From the NCBI RefSeq assembly GCF_009724245.1, contig NZ_WNNK01000030.1:1-61652 (forward strand): a stretch of DNA of 61,652 bases, read 5' to 3'. The translations under genes and the position numbers were made by a program. Position 1 is the stretch's first letter. Every line of letters begins with the position of its first letter. Origin of the DNA: Pseudomonas spelaei. GTDB taxonomy: Bacteria > Pseudomonadota > Gammaproteobacteria > Pseudomonadales > Pseudomonadaceae. Shown one piece after another: positions 31,401 through 36,076 of the stretch. Below the pieces are notes generated by a model that did not search any database, was not told where the DNA came from, and worked only from the letters and a program-made list of their open reading frames with translations.

Positions 31401-32120
31401 GACAAACAACTGGATGACGCCTGGCGTGCCGGTGTGGCTGCCGGTTACACCCGCAGCGACCTTGACGTTAATCGCCGTAGCTCCAGTGCCAAAGTGGATA
31501 GCTACCACCTGATGGCCTACACCGTGTACCAGCAAGAAGCCTTCGCCGCTCGCATGGGTGTGGCTTACAGCTGGAACGACGTCGACAGCAAACGTGATGT
31601 CGCCATCGGTTCTGTCAGCCAGCGCCTGAAGGCTGACTACAAGGCCCGTACGGCACAGGTGTTCGGTGAAGTCGGTTACACCTTCGAGCAAGGCGGTGTG
31701 GCCCTGGAACCGTTCGCAGGCCTGGCCTACGTCAACTACGACACCGACACCATCAAGGAAAAAGGCGGCTCCGCAGCCCTCAAGGGCGACGCCGATCAGG
31801 ACGTCACGTTCTCTACCCTGGGCCTGCGTATCGGCAAGACCATCAGCTTGGGCAACGGCACGAAAATCACCCCACGGGGCAGCATCGGCTGGCGTCACGC
31901 CTTTGGTGACACCAAACCGGATGCCGACCTGAGCTTCATCAATGGTGGTGGTTCGTTCAGTACCCAAGGCGTGCCGATTGCCAAAGACAGCGCGGTGCTG
32001 GAAGCCGGTATCGATTACCAGATCACCCCCAACGGCAAGCTGGGCCTGGGCTACTCCGGTCAGCTCTCACGCAACGACAAGGACCACGCGATGACCATCA
32101 GTTTCTCCCTCGGTTTCTGA
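19422..32120 (+). CDS. Giant autotransporter (type Va) with two-scale repeats
   Basis: The 4232-residue protein has three parts. A signal peptide ends near residue 38 (SPQALA). A passenger of about 3900 residues consists of autotransporter-associated beta-strand repeats rich in Gly, Asn, Thr and Leu, typically LTLNGANTYxGGTxLNxGxLxxGxxxALG. A C-terminal 12-strand-type barrel (about 3958-4232) ends in Phe. The 86-residue repeat is interrupted four times by a linker beginning FWDG or FWNG (residues 1534, 2259, 2987, 3510). Only four cysteines are obvious: a pair near residues 40-52 and a pair before the barrel. GTG 19422 was chosen over the in-frame ATG at 19326 because AAGGAG lies 6 bases upstream and the signal peptide then starts correctly. 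A role in adhesion or aggregation is the usual one and is inferred. Confidence 0.92.
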   Translation: MERRLATAVAPRISPLYLAIRLGVAGLVIGLASPQALAACTPASPSVGDTVSCSGTATIFQDNTFASAVDNLTVGVTVGSTINALLGGTAMALSGNNITLNNSGTIDPSILGLVTLLSNGTVIGSGASGTVNVTNLATGVMKGTSGLLSGSLGTLSGMALNINNGATGTTTITNNGSIGSTALLGLSLFSSDAPVIAVQGGSQVNMTNTGTVTGRMAFEASAGGNTFLNSGNIAGGLSMGAASTNTFTAVTGSTVSAAGGIGLNLGGLIGINLGFAPTGQIDGGLGGSNSLILQNPLGVGGGTSGASTASSANYVNFNNLTVNSGTWTLQGPLVSGSSTLNGGVAQFNDNGTFGSGVLTSNGGAIQASNAGLTLSNLMSLGTGGLSILGANGMTLGGVLSGTGPLIKSGTGQLILNGANTYSGGTTLNSGSVQVGNALALGSGGVTVAGASTLAAPGTVSLANAFTLNSGLTTSGTGALTLSGDLTGAGGLNVNGSGGLTLSGNNAGYTGPTGLNAGVLTLGSVNALGSGALTVNGAAGLDTAAATTLNNNVTLNANLTTVGSNPLTFGGVISGTAGIIKNGTATLTLTGNNSQQGPTALNGGTLLVGSNTALGTGALNAAAGTTLDATTGVTLANAVNLAGNLTLGGSQAMTLAGTLGGIGGLIKNGTGALTLSGNNVFLGNTALNAGSLILGSNNALGLVGTLNTADNTTLDTSGAVTLGNAVNVTGNLNLGGSNNLTLGGAIGGTGGLTKNGTANLIINGANSFLAGTVLNGGTLTVNNNNALGTGNLTVSGAGTLDNAAGITLANGIDLNADLTLAGTNGLTLGGVIGGTNQLIKNGAGLLTLNGANTFQGGLTLNAGGLNLGNGAALGTGTLTVAGASSLDTSAALTANNAINLNANLTLNGTNPLTLGGVIAGVGGLIKNGASSLNLNGANTYSGPTALNGGSLIVGSNTALGSGALNTSAGTTLDASAAVVLGNSVNLGGLLNLGGSNAMTLNGAINGVGGLSKNGTGDLTLNGNNGYLGNTALNGGKLVVGSNTALGLGALNAAANTTLDANTAVSLNNLFNLGGALNIGGGADLTLNGVVNGLGGSLVKNGTANLVLNGNNGYLGGTTLNAGTLTAGSNAALGLGGLTVGGAATLDSNTAVTLGNNVALNANLTLGGSNALTLGGLISGAGGLIKNGAGNLTLNNTNTYQGGTSLNAGTLTLGSGGALGGGALTVGGAATLDNSGPFVLGNNIALNGDLTLAGNNNLTLGGVISGASGLIKNGLADLTLSGNNTFTGPLNVLSGSLTTVGTGALGNTSGANIGAGASLNLGSDSSLATLGGSGGLQIGAGTTLSVGGVNSDSTFAGSLSGTGGLTKVGTGTLNLTGISGLTGNTAVNGGTVNLTGSLGSALVDVNSGGTFTGTGSVLGTLNINNGGHLALSSGNTLSAGVLNMGAGGNLDVALGAPSLTSLLNVGGNVNLAGNLNVTDAGGFGAGTYRLINYTGGLTGGLTVAGVPVGYGLGDLLVQTSVGNQVNLVVSAPNTRFWDGSQSAANGVVDGGIGTWTAGGTNWTSADGLTNSPWASGFAVFTGAAGTVTVQGPQAFTGLQFVTDGYNLVSGAGGQLTAINGGTGNVSMRVDPGATATIGVNIDGAGTLNKLDTGTLVLGGANTYTGGTLLNGGTLVVGSNTALGTGQLTAVLGTTLDSNAAVTLGNDVALAGNLTVGGSNALTLNGVVNGVGGLIKNGAANLTLGGANTYLGVTALNAGGLILASNTALGTSVLNAAGGTTLDASTAVTVANAINLAGNLGIGGTADLTLNGPVAGIGSLTKNGTANLTLNSANGFLGGTTLNAGTLTVGNTLGLGLGSLTVGGASTLDNNTALALGNNVALNANLAVAGSNDLTLGGVLSGTGGLTKNGAADLTLNGVNTYQGGTTLNTGTLTLGGAAALGTGALTVGGASTLATTAPLVLANDLNVNAGLTVGGTNNLTLAGVLAGTGSLIKTGASDLTVSGANTFGGLFDVQAGSLTTIGTAALGNNAGVNLATGASLNLGASTSLGSLTGSGTAAIGGGNTLSIGGGNLSSTFGGSLNGAGGLDKVGTGTLTLGGINGLTGNTQVSGGTLNVNGSLASGNVGVGSGATLGGTGTLAGAVNIADGGHLAVNSGNTLTVGGLVLGANANLDVGLGAPSTGGTALVHVGGNLTLDGTLNVSDIGGFGAGIYRLFDYTGALTNNGLQLGSLPVNTSAGSLDLQTAVGSQINLLVSGNTNVQFWDGSQTSGNGAVDGGTGTWNGAGTDWTGVNGSFNSAWAPNSFAVFQGTAGTVTVDGPQAITGLQFVTDGYNVVGGTAGALTLFNGTGGNTAVRVDPNATATLGVTLNGGGTLAKLDAGTLVLNGANTYTGGTALNGGTLIVGNNSALGTGLLTTSNGTTLDSNAAVTLANGVTVNGALTVGGTNALTLAGTVAGTGSLIKNGIAALTLNGANTYTGPTALNAGGLVLGSNTALGAGALNAAAGTTLDTNTAVTLANNVSVAGNLGILGTADLTLNGLVTGAGGLTKGGAGNLTLNGANGYVGGTQLNAGSLTLGNNTAIGTGALQVNGPATLDNSAALVLANNATLNGNLTVAGSNGLTLDGVVDGTAQLIKNGGANLTLNGANTYSGGTALNAGSLTLGNTTALGSGALTVGGAATLDNSAPLVLANSVNLNGDLTVAGSNNLTLTGTLAGNAALIKNGAADLTLTGNNTFTGPLSVLGGNLTTVGNGALGNTSGVTVGTGAGLNLGGNANLNTLAGNGAVQVAGGSTLAVGGSNLDNTFGGSLGGAGNLDKNGTGTLNLTGTNGISGAANVNGGTLNVGGTLASSTVGVNNGATLTGTGSLAGAVTVADGGHIGLTSGSTLSVGSLALGANANLDVGLGTPTVGGGSSLLNVGGNLTLDGNLNVTDIGGFGSGVYNLINYGGALTDNGLTVGTVPGSVAPGDLQVQTAINNKVNLLVTAPNTTVQFWDGGQLAGNGTIAGGNGTWGTGTTNWTNVDGTVNQGWGNSFAVFQGAAGNVTVNGAQAITGMQFVTDGYNLSSGAGGSLTLVNGGTGNTAIRVDPNATATLGVTLTGGGTLAKLDTGTLVLNGTNTYTGGTALNGGKLVVGNNSALGTGALTAANGTTLDSNTAVTLANTTVLNGALAVGGSNALTLNGVVSGSGSLVKNGASSLTLNGVNTYSGGTGLNAGQLVLGNNGALGSGALSVGGAAQLDGASALQLANAINLGGPLTLAGSNDLTLNGVVSGTGSLVKNGNGSLLLAGVNTYSGGTTLNAGITSGTTSSLQGAIVNNATLNFEQGSNGTYAGNLTGTGVLNKNGTGNLLLTGNNTFTGNTHVAAGGLLVNGTLNSGAVQVASGASLGGSGSLAGAVTMENGSTLAGGGGTAPLSVGSLALSSGTNLNFALGAPGASTTAVNVGSNLTLDGTLNVTDAGGFGVGVYQLFRYGGTLTDNGLAYGTLPTGIVPGALTLQTALANQVNLLVQTTPGQIQFWNGGTTNPNGTITGGSGTWGPGTNWTDPNGTQGQASTNQFAVFGGQGGTVTVAGNQAFTGLQVLDPGYTLVAGTGGSLSPTNAPDGSLAAVRVNAGVTAQIDAPLVGTGGINKLDAGTLLLTGANTYTGGTTVSGGTLAGNTTSLRGNIRNNARLLFAQNSNGRFNGVLTGTGAVVKQGTGALLLTGNQPFSGTVVVDQGVLQVGDAANPGTVLGGQVTVANGAGLTGNGSVGSLVNHGSVTPDSGKLTVAGNFTNAADGALNLVITPSVAGSLAVGGTANLAGTLNVVNLAPYAGPTTYTLLTASGGVNGTFNTTNLDNLAFLNTALNYSPNQVALAVSRNNVSYASVAATGNQRAVAAALGSGPAVGGAAVQNALLSGNAASARAAFDSLSGEIHASTASAMLEDSRYIRDAANERMRQQGCLREDDPRNSLAPSENRLSSAGCHDEIVGWIRALGAWGHMGGDDGTAKLNRNLGGFLLGADKQLDDAWRAGVAAGYTRSDLDVNRRSSSAKVDSYHLMAYTVYQQEAFAARMGVAYSWNDVDSKRDVAIGSVSQRLKADYKARTAQVFGEVGYTFEQGGVALEPFAGLAYVNYDTDTIKEKGGSAALKGDADQDVTFSTLGLRIGKTISLGNGTKITPRGSIGWRHAFGDTKPDADLSFINGGGSFSTQGVPIAKDSAVLEAGIDYQITPNGKLGLGYSGQLSRNDKDHAMTISFSLGF
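20660..29330 (+). repeat. 258-bp imperfect tandem repeats inside the autotransporter gene
   Basis: An imperfect 258-bp (86-codon) unit recurs; for example the starts near 22500, 22758 and 23018 are 258 apart. There are about ten units in the first block (20660-23270) and fewer in each later block. The blocks are divided by a linker whose TTCTGG start falls at 24021, 26196, 28380 and 29949. The blocks are thus spaced 2175, 2184 and 1569 bp apart, so block two and block three are near-equal duplications and the last is shortened. Such repeats are open to expansion and loss by recombination. Confidence 0.85.
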
Positions 32121-32137
32121 TCAAGGCCGAGTTTTTC

Positions 32138-32163
32138 AAACCGCCCGAAAGGGCGGTTTTTTT
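32138..32163 (+). terminator. Intrinsic terminator of the autotransporter gene
   Basis: AAACCGCCC (32138-32146), GAAA loop, GGGCGGTTT (32151-32159) and a T run make a classic Rho-independent terminator 17 bases after the stop codon. Confidence 0.95.
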
Positions 32164-32186
32164 GGCTTGCGTTCAGCAACGGACTA

Positions 32187-32387
32187 TCAAACACCCGCAT
32201 CTGGGGAGAGCAAGGCTTGACGCAGAAGGTCGTTGATCACCGTCTGATAGCCCGTCCCGGCGCTTTCAGCCTGTTCGTGTGCTGATGTGATCACCGCGTC
32301 ATCCAGCATGAGGGTGATACGTGTTTTGCCTTTGCTGCTGGCAATGGGTCCACGTTTGGCGTTATTGAAATCGTATTCGTCTTTCAT
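32187..32387 (-). CDS. brnA: BrnA-family antitoxin
   Basis: The 66-residue protein (MKDEYDFNNAKRGPI...) matches BrnA antitoxins: an acidic N-terminus and a C-terminal ribbon-helix-helix segment (KTRITLMLDDAVITSAHEQA). BrnA normally binds the ribonuclease toxin BrnT and represses the brnTA operon. The toxin gene should lie immediately upstream (above 32387), but only its tail is recognisable there. It is therefore an apparently orphan antitoxin. A weak AAGAGG lies near the start, in the remnant. Confidence 0.82.
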   Translation of the reverse strand: MKDEYDFNNAKRGPIASSKGKTRITLMLDDAVITSAHEQAESAGTGYQTVINDLLRQALLSPDAGV

Positions 32388-32390
32388 TGT

Positions 32391-32444
32391 TCAAGCCTCT
32401 TCATACTGACGACGTTCATTTCTGCAGACGAGCCTTGCACTGTC
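32391..32444 (-). pseudogene. Remnant of the BrnT toxin gene (C-terminus only)
   Basis: Read on the minus strand, the last codons before a TGA (32393-32391) spell DSARLVCRNERRQYEEA, close to the usual BrnT C-terminus (a run of Arg-Asn/Ala-Glu-Arg...Tyr-Glu). The stop lies 3 bases before brnA, the normal brnT-brnA spacing. Upstream the frame no longer resembles BrnT and has no start within the gap. The toxin has thus probably been lost by deletion or decay. Confidence 0.5.
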
Positions 32445-32499
32445 AACTGAGTGGTGCAGGCTATCAAGCAAACACAATGCTCAACGTTGCGAAGATCAA

Positions 32500-32611
32500 A
32501 TGTGGGAGATGTCGAGCTTTAGCGAGGCTGCGATGACGTCGGCACAGCCAACATTGAGGGTGCCTGACCCACCGCTATCGCAGACTCGCTAAAGCTCGAG
32601 AGCTCCCACAC
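32500..32611. repeat. REPIN-type long inverted repeat
   Basis: Starts TGTGGGAG and ends CTCCCACA. The inner arms TCGAGCTTTAGCGAG and CTCGCTAAAGCTCGA pair around a variable centre. It resembles the paired-REP (REPIN) elements of P. fluorescens and shares inner sequence with the copy at 53117-53223. Confidence 0.75.
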
Positions 32612-32642
32612 AGGACTCGTTTCGCCGGGCTTTTTACGGCCG

Positions 32643-32918
32643 TCAGAAAGCTCGGCGCTCGATCACTGCAAATACATCACTGGCATCTTGCAGCAACACC
32701 CGGGCGACGTTGGCCAGGGTGTTGAGATCTCGTTCGTCGGTGTCATTGAGCGTGGTGCAGGCCAGGGTGGTGATCAGGCCAAGCGCGGCGCGCAGGCGTT
32801 CACTGACGCAGGCGTGCAGGTCGAGCAAGGGCGCTTGGTTGTCGATTAAAAGGACGGGCGTGTCAGTGGCGATGCGGGTGAGGGGGGTGTAGCGGTCGGG
32901 CGATGTATCTAGCGTCAT
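32643..32918 (-). CDS. Small conserved-type Pseudomonas protein, function unknown
   Basis: The 91-residue protein begins MTLDTSPDRYTPLTRIATD and is largely helical (LHACVSERLRAALGLITTLACTTLNDTDERDLNTLANVARVLLQDASDVFAVIERR). No signal peptide is present. The ATG at 32918 has GAGGAG about 7 bases upstream and gives a plausible N-terminus; the longer open frame (to 33059) runs into the structured RNA and is not supported. It resembles the many small helical orphan proteins of Pseudomonas (for example the DUF3077/DUF6124 group), but I cannot assign a family with certainty. Confidence 0.7.
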   Translation of the reverse strand: MTLDTSPDRYTPLTRIATDTPVLLIDNQAPLLDLHACVSERLRAALGLITTLACTTLNDTDERDLNTLANVARVLLQDASDVFAVIERRAF

Positions 32919-32974
32919 GGTGTAGCTCCTCGTATCGAAAGAACAACCACCATTCACTGCGAAATGAAATGGGT

Positions 32975-33050
32975 GGCAGCTGTGTGCGGGTTCGCAGACC
33001 GAGGATACGAGGAACCCGGCAGACCCGAAGGTCTCCCACACACAGCCGCC
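32975..33050 (-). ncRNA. C4 antisense-RNA-like structured RNA
   Basis: Read on the minus strand, GGCGGCTGTGTG (33050-33039) pairs with CACACAGCTGCC (32986-32975). Inside are an AGACC-TTCG-GGTCT hairpin and CGGGTT/AACCCG arms. The sequence and fold recall, from memory, the C4 antisense RNA family (phage P1/P7 C4), which is widespread in proteobacteria. It lies 57 bases before the small gene at 32918, in the leader of its transcript or ending just before it. Neither the target nor a phage gene nearby is visible. Confidence 0.5.
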
Positions 33051-33450
33051 ATAAAACATACCGGCGGCGCAGACGCGACCGCTGTGGTTTCATGATGCCG
33101 GGGTATTACACGTATCTGTTAGGGCTGCGAAACCCTGCTGCCGACCGAAGCCTGCAAGCGCACGAACTATAAGCGCGAGGGCTGTTGGCTGCAACTGGAA
33201 GGCGGTGTGGGGCTGGTCTGATTGGCCTGGCGCTGGGATATGGGAACCTAGAGGATCTTCGCCCAGATGGCCCACGCGAACATGCCGACTACGTTTAGGA
33301 CTCCCTGGTAATGTGCTTTTTTTCATTTCTTTATTGATATATCACAAATAACTGCAAAGAACTTAACCTGACGATTATAGCCAGGGACTCTGGTAATCGT
33401 CAGATCAAGATCACCTTCGCTTATTCAAACTTCTTGTGCGTTGCATGCAT
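33051..33450. other. Gap without a convincing gene, with coding-like remnants
   Basis: I see no gene with a start codon and a ribosome-binding site here. A stop-bounded plus frame (33123-33221) reads like a protein tail (CETLLPTEACKRTNYKREG) without a start, and a minus frame at about 33252-33310 reads VLNVVGMFAWAIWAKIL before a stop, also without a start. Both may be fragments of lost genes. The right part (33310-33450) turns AT-rich, like the next two genes. Confidence 0.4.
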
Positions 33451-34029
33451 TTAAAAAGGCACCAACATAATATCAACTTTAACATGCAGTGTACTTTTTC
33501 TACTATTAACAAACTCTACTTCCTGCTTAAATGAACCGGTTAATGCAGCTGAAAAAATCTTATCTATCATTTCCTCGGGAGACATTGTCGGGTTTCCATC
33601 TCCTCCTCCGTTGATTAAAAAACCTAGCTTGTATCTTGCCCCGTCAGGAATAAAGAGACCTGCAATAGGTTGCCCATCCAGCCTGTACGCTAAATCTTCA
33701 ATCATTTCACGCAACTTCGCCGCCGCGTTATCCTTGTTAATGTTTATTACGCCTGCGTCCCAATAAACTGGGGGTTTTTCATTGAATTCAGGATGGCCAA
33801 GCTGCCATGATCCCTCATAATTGTTTATGCAGTACTTGCAACTACATCCTCGTGGGTGCCAGTACTTAACTTTGTTTGCATCATAGGGGGCTCCTTGCTT
33901 ATCAGCGCCGCCATCTTTATTTACTGGCCCCTCGTACCACTTTGTCCCTGGGAGGTGAAAATCCGCTCCTCCTCCCCATAGAGAAGTTACGCTGGCTGCT
34001 GTATAGCCACCTTGCTTGTAATTGATCAT
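33451..34029 (-). CDS. Hypothetical protein with CxCxxC motif, AT-rich gene
   Basis: The 192-residue protein is not recognised. It begins MINYKQGGYTAASVTSLWGGG and has no signal peptide or membrane helix. Features: a Gly/Asp/Lys-rich N-terminal part, a Cys cluster in HPRGCSCKYC (residues about 58-68), and a C-terminal half with GLFIPDGARYKLGFLINGGGDG. AAGGAAA lies about 10 bases before the ATG. The gene is visibly richer in A and T than its neighbours, which suggests recent transfer. It follows a 46-codon gene of like composition by 62 bases, so the two may be a unit. Function cannot be assigned. Confidence 0.75.
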   Translation of the reverse strand: MINYKQGGYTAASVTSLWGGGADFHLPGTKWYEGPVNKDGGADKQGAPYDANKVKYWHPRGCSCKYCINNYEGSWQLGHPEFNEKPPVYWDAGVININKDNAAAKLREMIEDLAYRLDGQPIAGLFIPDGARYKLGFLINGGGDGNPTMSPEEMIDKIFSAALTGSFKQEVEFVNSRKSTLHVKVDIMLVPF

Positions 34030-34091
34030 GATATGAGTTTCCTTTTAATATGGATGAGGTATCCCAGTCAATACACACGTCTTGAGTTTTA

Positions 34092-34232
34092 TCAGTCGCG
34101 TAAATAATGATTTTTATACGAGGTCTGAATAGATCTTACAATTAAATCGAACAAATATTTACACCCGCGCCCCGACCCATCAAGCTCCAAAATAACTACT
34201 CCAACAGAAGTGGTCAGTTTTACCTTACTCAT
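34092..34232 (-). CDS. Small hypothetical protein, AT-rich
   Basis: The 46-residue protein begins MSKVKLTTSVGVVILELDGSG and ends with a basic/aromatic tail (TSYKNHYLRD). CAGGAG lies 7 bases before the ATG at 34232, a strong site; a longer frame from 34277 lacks support. It precedes the larger AT-rich gene on the same strand by 62 bases. It has no domain I recognise. The order (small gene then larger gene) is compatible with an immunity or antitoxin-like partner, but nothing in the sequence proves this. Confidence 0.6.
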   Translation of the reverse strand: MSKVKLTTSVGVVILELDGSGRGCKYLFDLIVRSIQTSYKNHYLRD

Positions 34233-34352
34233 GGTGGTGCTCCTGTTGTGCACGCTGGGCACTTGAAATAATCCCATGCTGTCGGAACAGCAGCGTTATC
34301 GTTGAAGCGATTTCTCAACGTGTTTACGACGTTATTATTCACCCTCTCGAAA

Positions 34353-34395
34353 TCTGGGAAACCTGTGAAAAATACCAGTTCCGACGAGCGGAGAC
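34353..34395 (-). repeat. Conserved 42-nt segment, copy B (copy A at 4246-4287)
   Basis: On the minus strand this reads CGCTCGTCGGAACTGGTATT and continues TTTCACAGGT; it matches the plus-strand copy A at about 34 of 41 bases. In frame it reads ARRNWYFSQVSQIS with a stop soon after. It lies in the gap between the 46-codon gene (ends upstream at 34232) and the DUF726 gene, on the opposite strand to the latter. Confidence 0.5.
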
Positions 34396-34482
34396 TGGGA
34401 TTTGACAGGCCAATTTTTCACAATTTCCGCGCGTGCCCTTTGCTACTATCGCCTCCCCACCGCCACCCGGAGTCACCGCCCC

Positions 34483-36036
34483 ATGCAACACCAGTGGGAT
34501 GAAATGCACCGCACCCGCAAGCCCACGTTCGTGCGGTGTGGCGAGCCTCAAGGGGAAGTGCTCAATCTCTACGTTCACGGCTACTCGGCGTTCTTCAATC
34601 AGCAACAGCTGGGCAACTTCACCGAACAACTGGCGAGCATCGACGGTTCGACCAACCTGATGCTGTTCTGGCCGGCGGGGCATTTTCTGGAGAACCTGTT
34701 TGCACCGTTCAAGGATGTGATCGCCTCGATGCTCGGCGGCGGCACCCTGGGCGCGGCGACGATCGGGTTGGGCAAGGCGATTGCCTATTTCCTCGACCAC
34801 TACAAAAGTGTCGAGGCTCGAGTCGATGAGGTGGCGAAAAGTCTGCTGCCCGAGTTGGCCAACTACCTGCATCGCGAATCCATCAACGTTCGACGGATCA
34901 ACCTGATCGGCCATTCCCTGGGTGCCCGGATTCTGGTCAAGAGCCTGTTGGCGAACCCCGAAACAGCCCGTGAGCTGCCATTGAATAATCTGCTGCTGAT
35001 GGGCGGCGCGATTTGTACCTCCAGCCCGTGGGATCAAGTCTCGGCGCCCCTCAAGGGCCGGTTGATCAACTGCCATTCCAGCAAGGACTGGGCGCTGGCG
35101 CTCAAACCGGATACCGAACGCTGCATCGGGCGTTACGCAATCCCTGTGACGCCGGCGCTCAAGGCCAAGGTGGCGAATGTGCACCTGGCCACGTTCGACC
35201 ACGCCGCCTACTGGCCGCAGTTGAAGACGGTGGTGCAATACACCGACCTGTTGCAGGAGCGCCGCGGCATGATCCGCGCTGATCAGCGCAGCAGTGAGGT
35301 GCGCTTTGCCGAGGACGATGTCGACCTGTTCCCGTTGCTGGTGCAGGCACGGCCGGAAGAGTTGAAGTTTCTCGCTGAGTTGATGGCGCAAAAACGCAGC
35401 GCGACGATCGACGCCACGGTACGCGAGCCGTTGAAACTGGCCGTGGAACTACAGCGCATGGGCGGCGACACCTTCATGAACCTGGCACGCGGCCATGGCG
35501 TCAGCTACCGCGAAATGGCCCAGGATGTGGCGCAGCGGGCGGGGATCAAGTTTGATGAACCTATCGAAAAGGTCGCACTGGCAGACATCGAAGCCCAGGT
35601 CGCCGAGACGCTGATTGAGCAGTACAAGGACAAACTCAGCCAGGCCGACCGGCAAGTGTTCGAGGCGCAGCTCAAGGCCGCTGCGCAAAAGGAGCAGGGT
35701 TTTTTCAATCGCTTCGATGTGGGTCGCTCCGCCACAACGGCACTGAGCGGCACTGCACTGGCCGGGTTGACCGGCTTTATCCTGCGCCGTGGTGCCGCGA
35801 CCGCAATCCCGGTGGTGGGCCAGGCACTGGCGGCGGCGATGTTGCTGGTCACCGGTGTACGGGCTTTTTCCGGGCCGGCATATTCCATCACCACCTTGGC
35901 GGTGCTGGTGATCGGGGTGATTCGCGAGCGCATGGAGCGCGAGGCGCTGAATCAGGAAATGGACCTGGTGGTGAAAGTCGTCGAGGCGTTTGATTTACCT
36001 CGGGAGACGGTGATGCGCACGGTCGCGTCCGACTGA
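34483..36036 (+). CDS. DUF726-type alpha/beta-hydrolase fused to a YaaW-like domain
   Basis: The 517-residue protein has two parts. The N-terminal part (about 15-240) is a DUF726-like hydrolase: VHGYSAFFNQQ, GHSLGARIL (nucleophile Ser), HCSSKDWAL, and FDHAAYW. The C-terminal part (about 290-500) resembles the YaaW/UPF0174 family: IDATVREPLKLAVELQRMGGDTF, followed by RGHGVSYREMAQDV. Two glycine/alanine-rich hydrophobic segments (about 410-475) may insert into a membrane. ATG 34483 was chosen, with GGAG 10 bases upstream; a TTG at 34402 is weaker. DUF726 members act as vacuolar or membrane-linked hydrolases in eukaryotes; here the role is unknown. Confidence 0.75.
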   Translation: MQHQWDEMHRTRKPTFVRCGEPQGEVLNLYVHGYSAFFNQQQLGNFTEQLASIDGSTNLMLFWPAGHFLENLFAPFKDVIASMLGGGTLGAATIGLGKAIAYFLDHYKSVEARVDEVAKSLLPELANYLHRESINVRRINLIGHSLGARILVKSLLANPETARELPLNNLLLMGGAICTSSPWDQVSAPLKGRLINCHSSKDWALALKPDTERCIGRYAIPVTPALKAKVANVHLATFDHAAYWPQLKTVVQYTDLLQERRGMIRADQRSSEVRFAEDDVDLFPLLVQARPEELKFLAELMAQKRSATIDATVREPLKLAVELQRMGGDTFMNLARGHGVSYREMAQDVAQRAGIKFDEPIEKVALADIEAQVAETLIEQYKDKLSQADRQVFEAQLKAAAQKEQGFFNRFDVGRSATTALSGTALAGLTGFILRRGAATAIPVVGQALAAAMLLVTGVRAFSGPAYSITTLAVLVIGVIRERMEREALNQEMDLVVKVVEAFDLPRETVMRTVASD

Positions 36037-36076
36037 TAAGCTGCGCCCTTGTCTTGTGTGTTTGCCGGGTACCCGC

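Noticed and set aside
20942..31967. Many long minus-strand frames (for example 430, 543 and 797 codons) under the autotransporter
   Set aside because: They recur with the 258-bp repeat and are antisense shadows of low-complexity Gly/Asn/Leu coding sequence; no start sites or known domains.
33090..33326. 78-codon minus ORF
   Set aside because: No family resemblance and no clear ribosome-binding site; a different frame there looks more like a remnant.
32919..34482. A prophage or defence island in the patchy 32.1-34.5 kb region
   Set aside because: No integrase, transposase, phage structural or known defence gene is visible; only small orphans, a remnant and a C4-like RNA.
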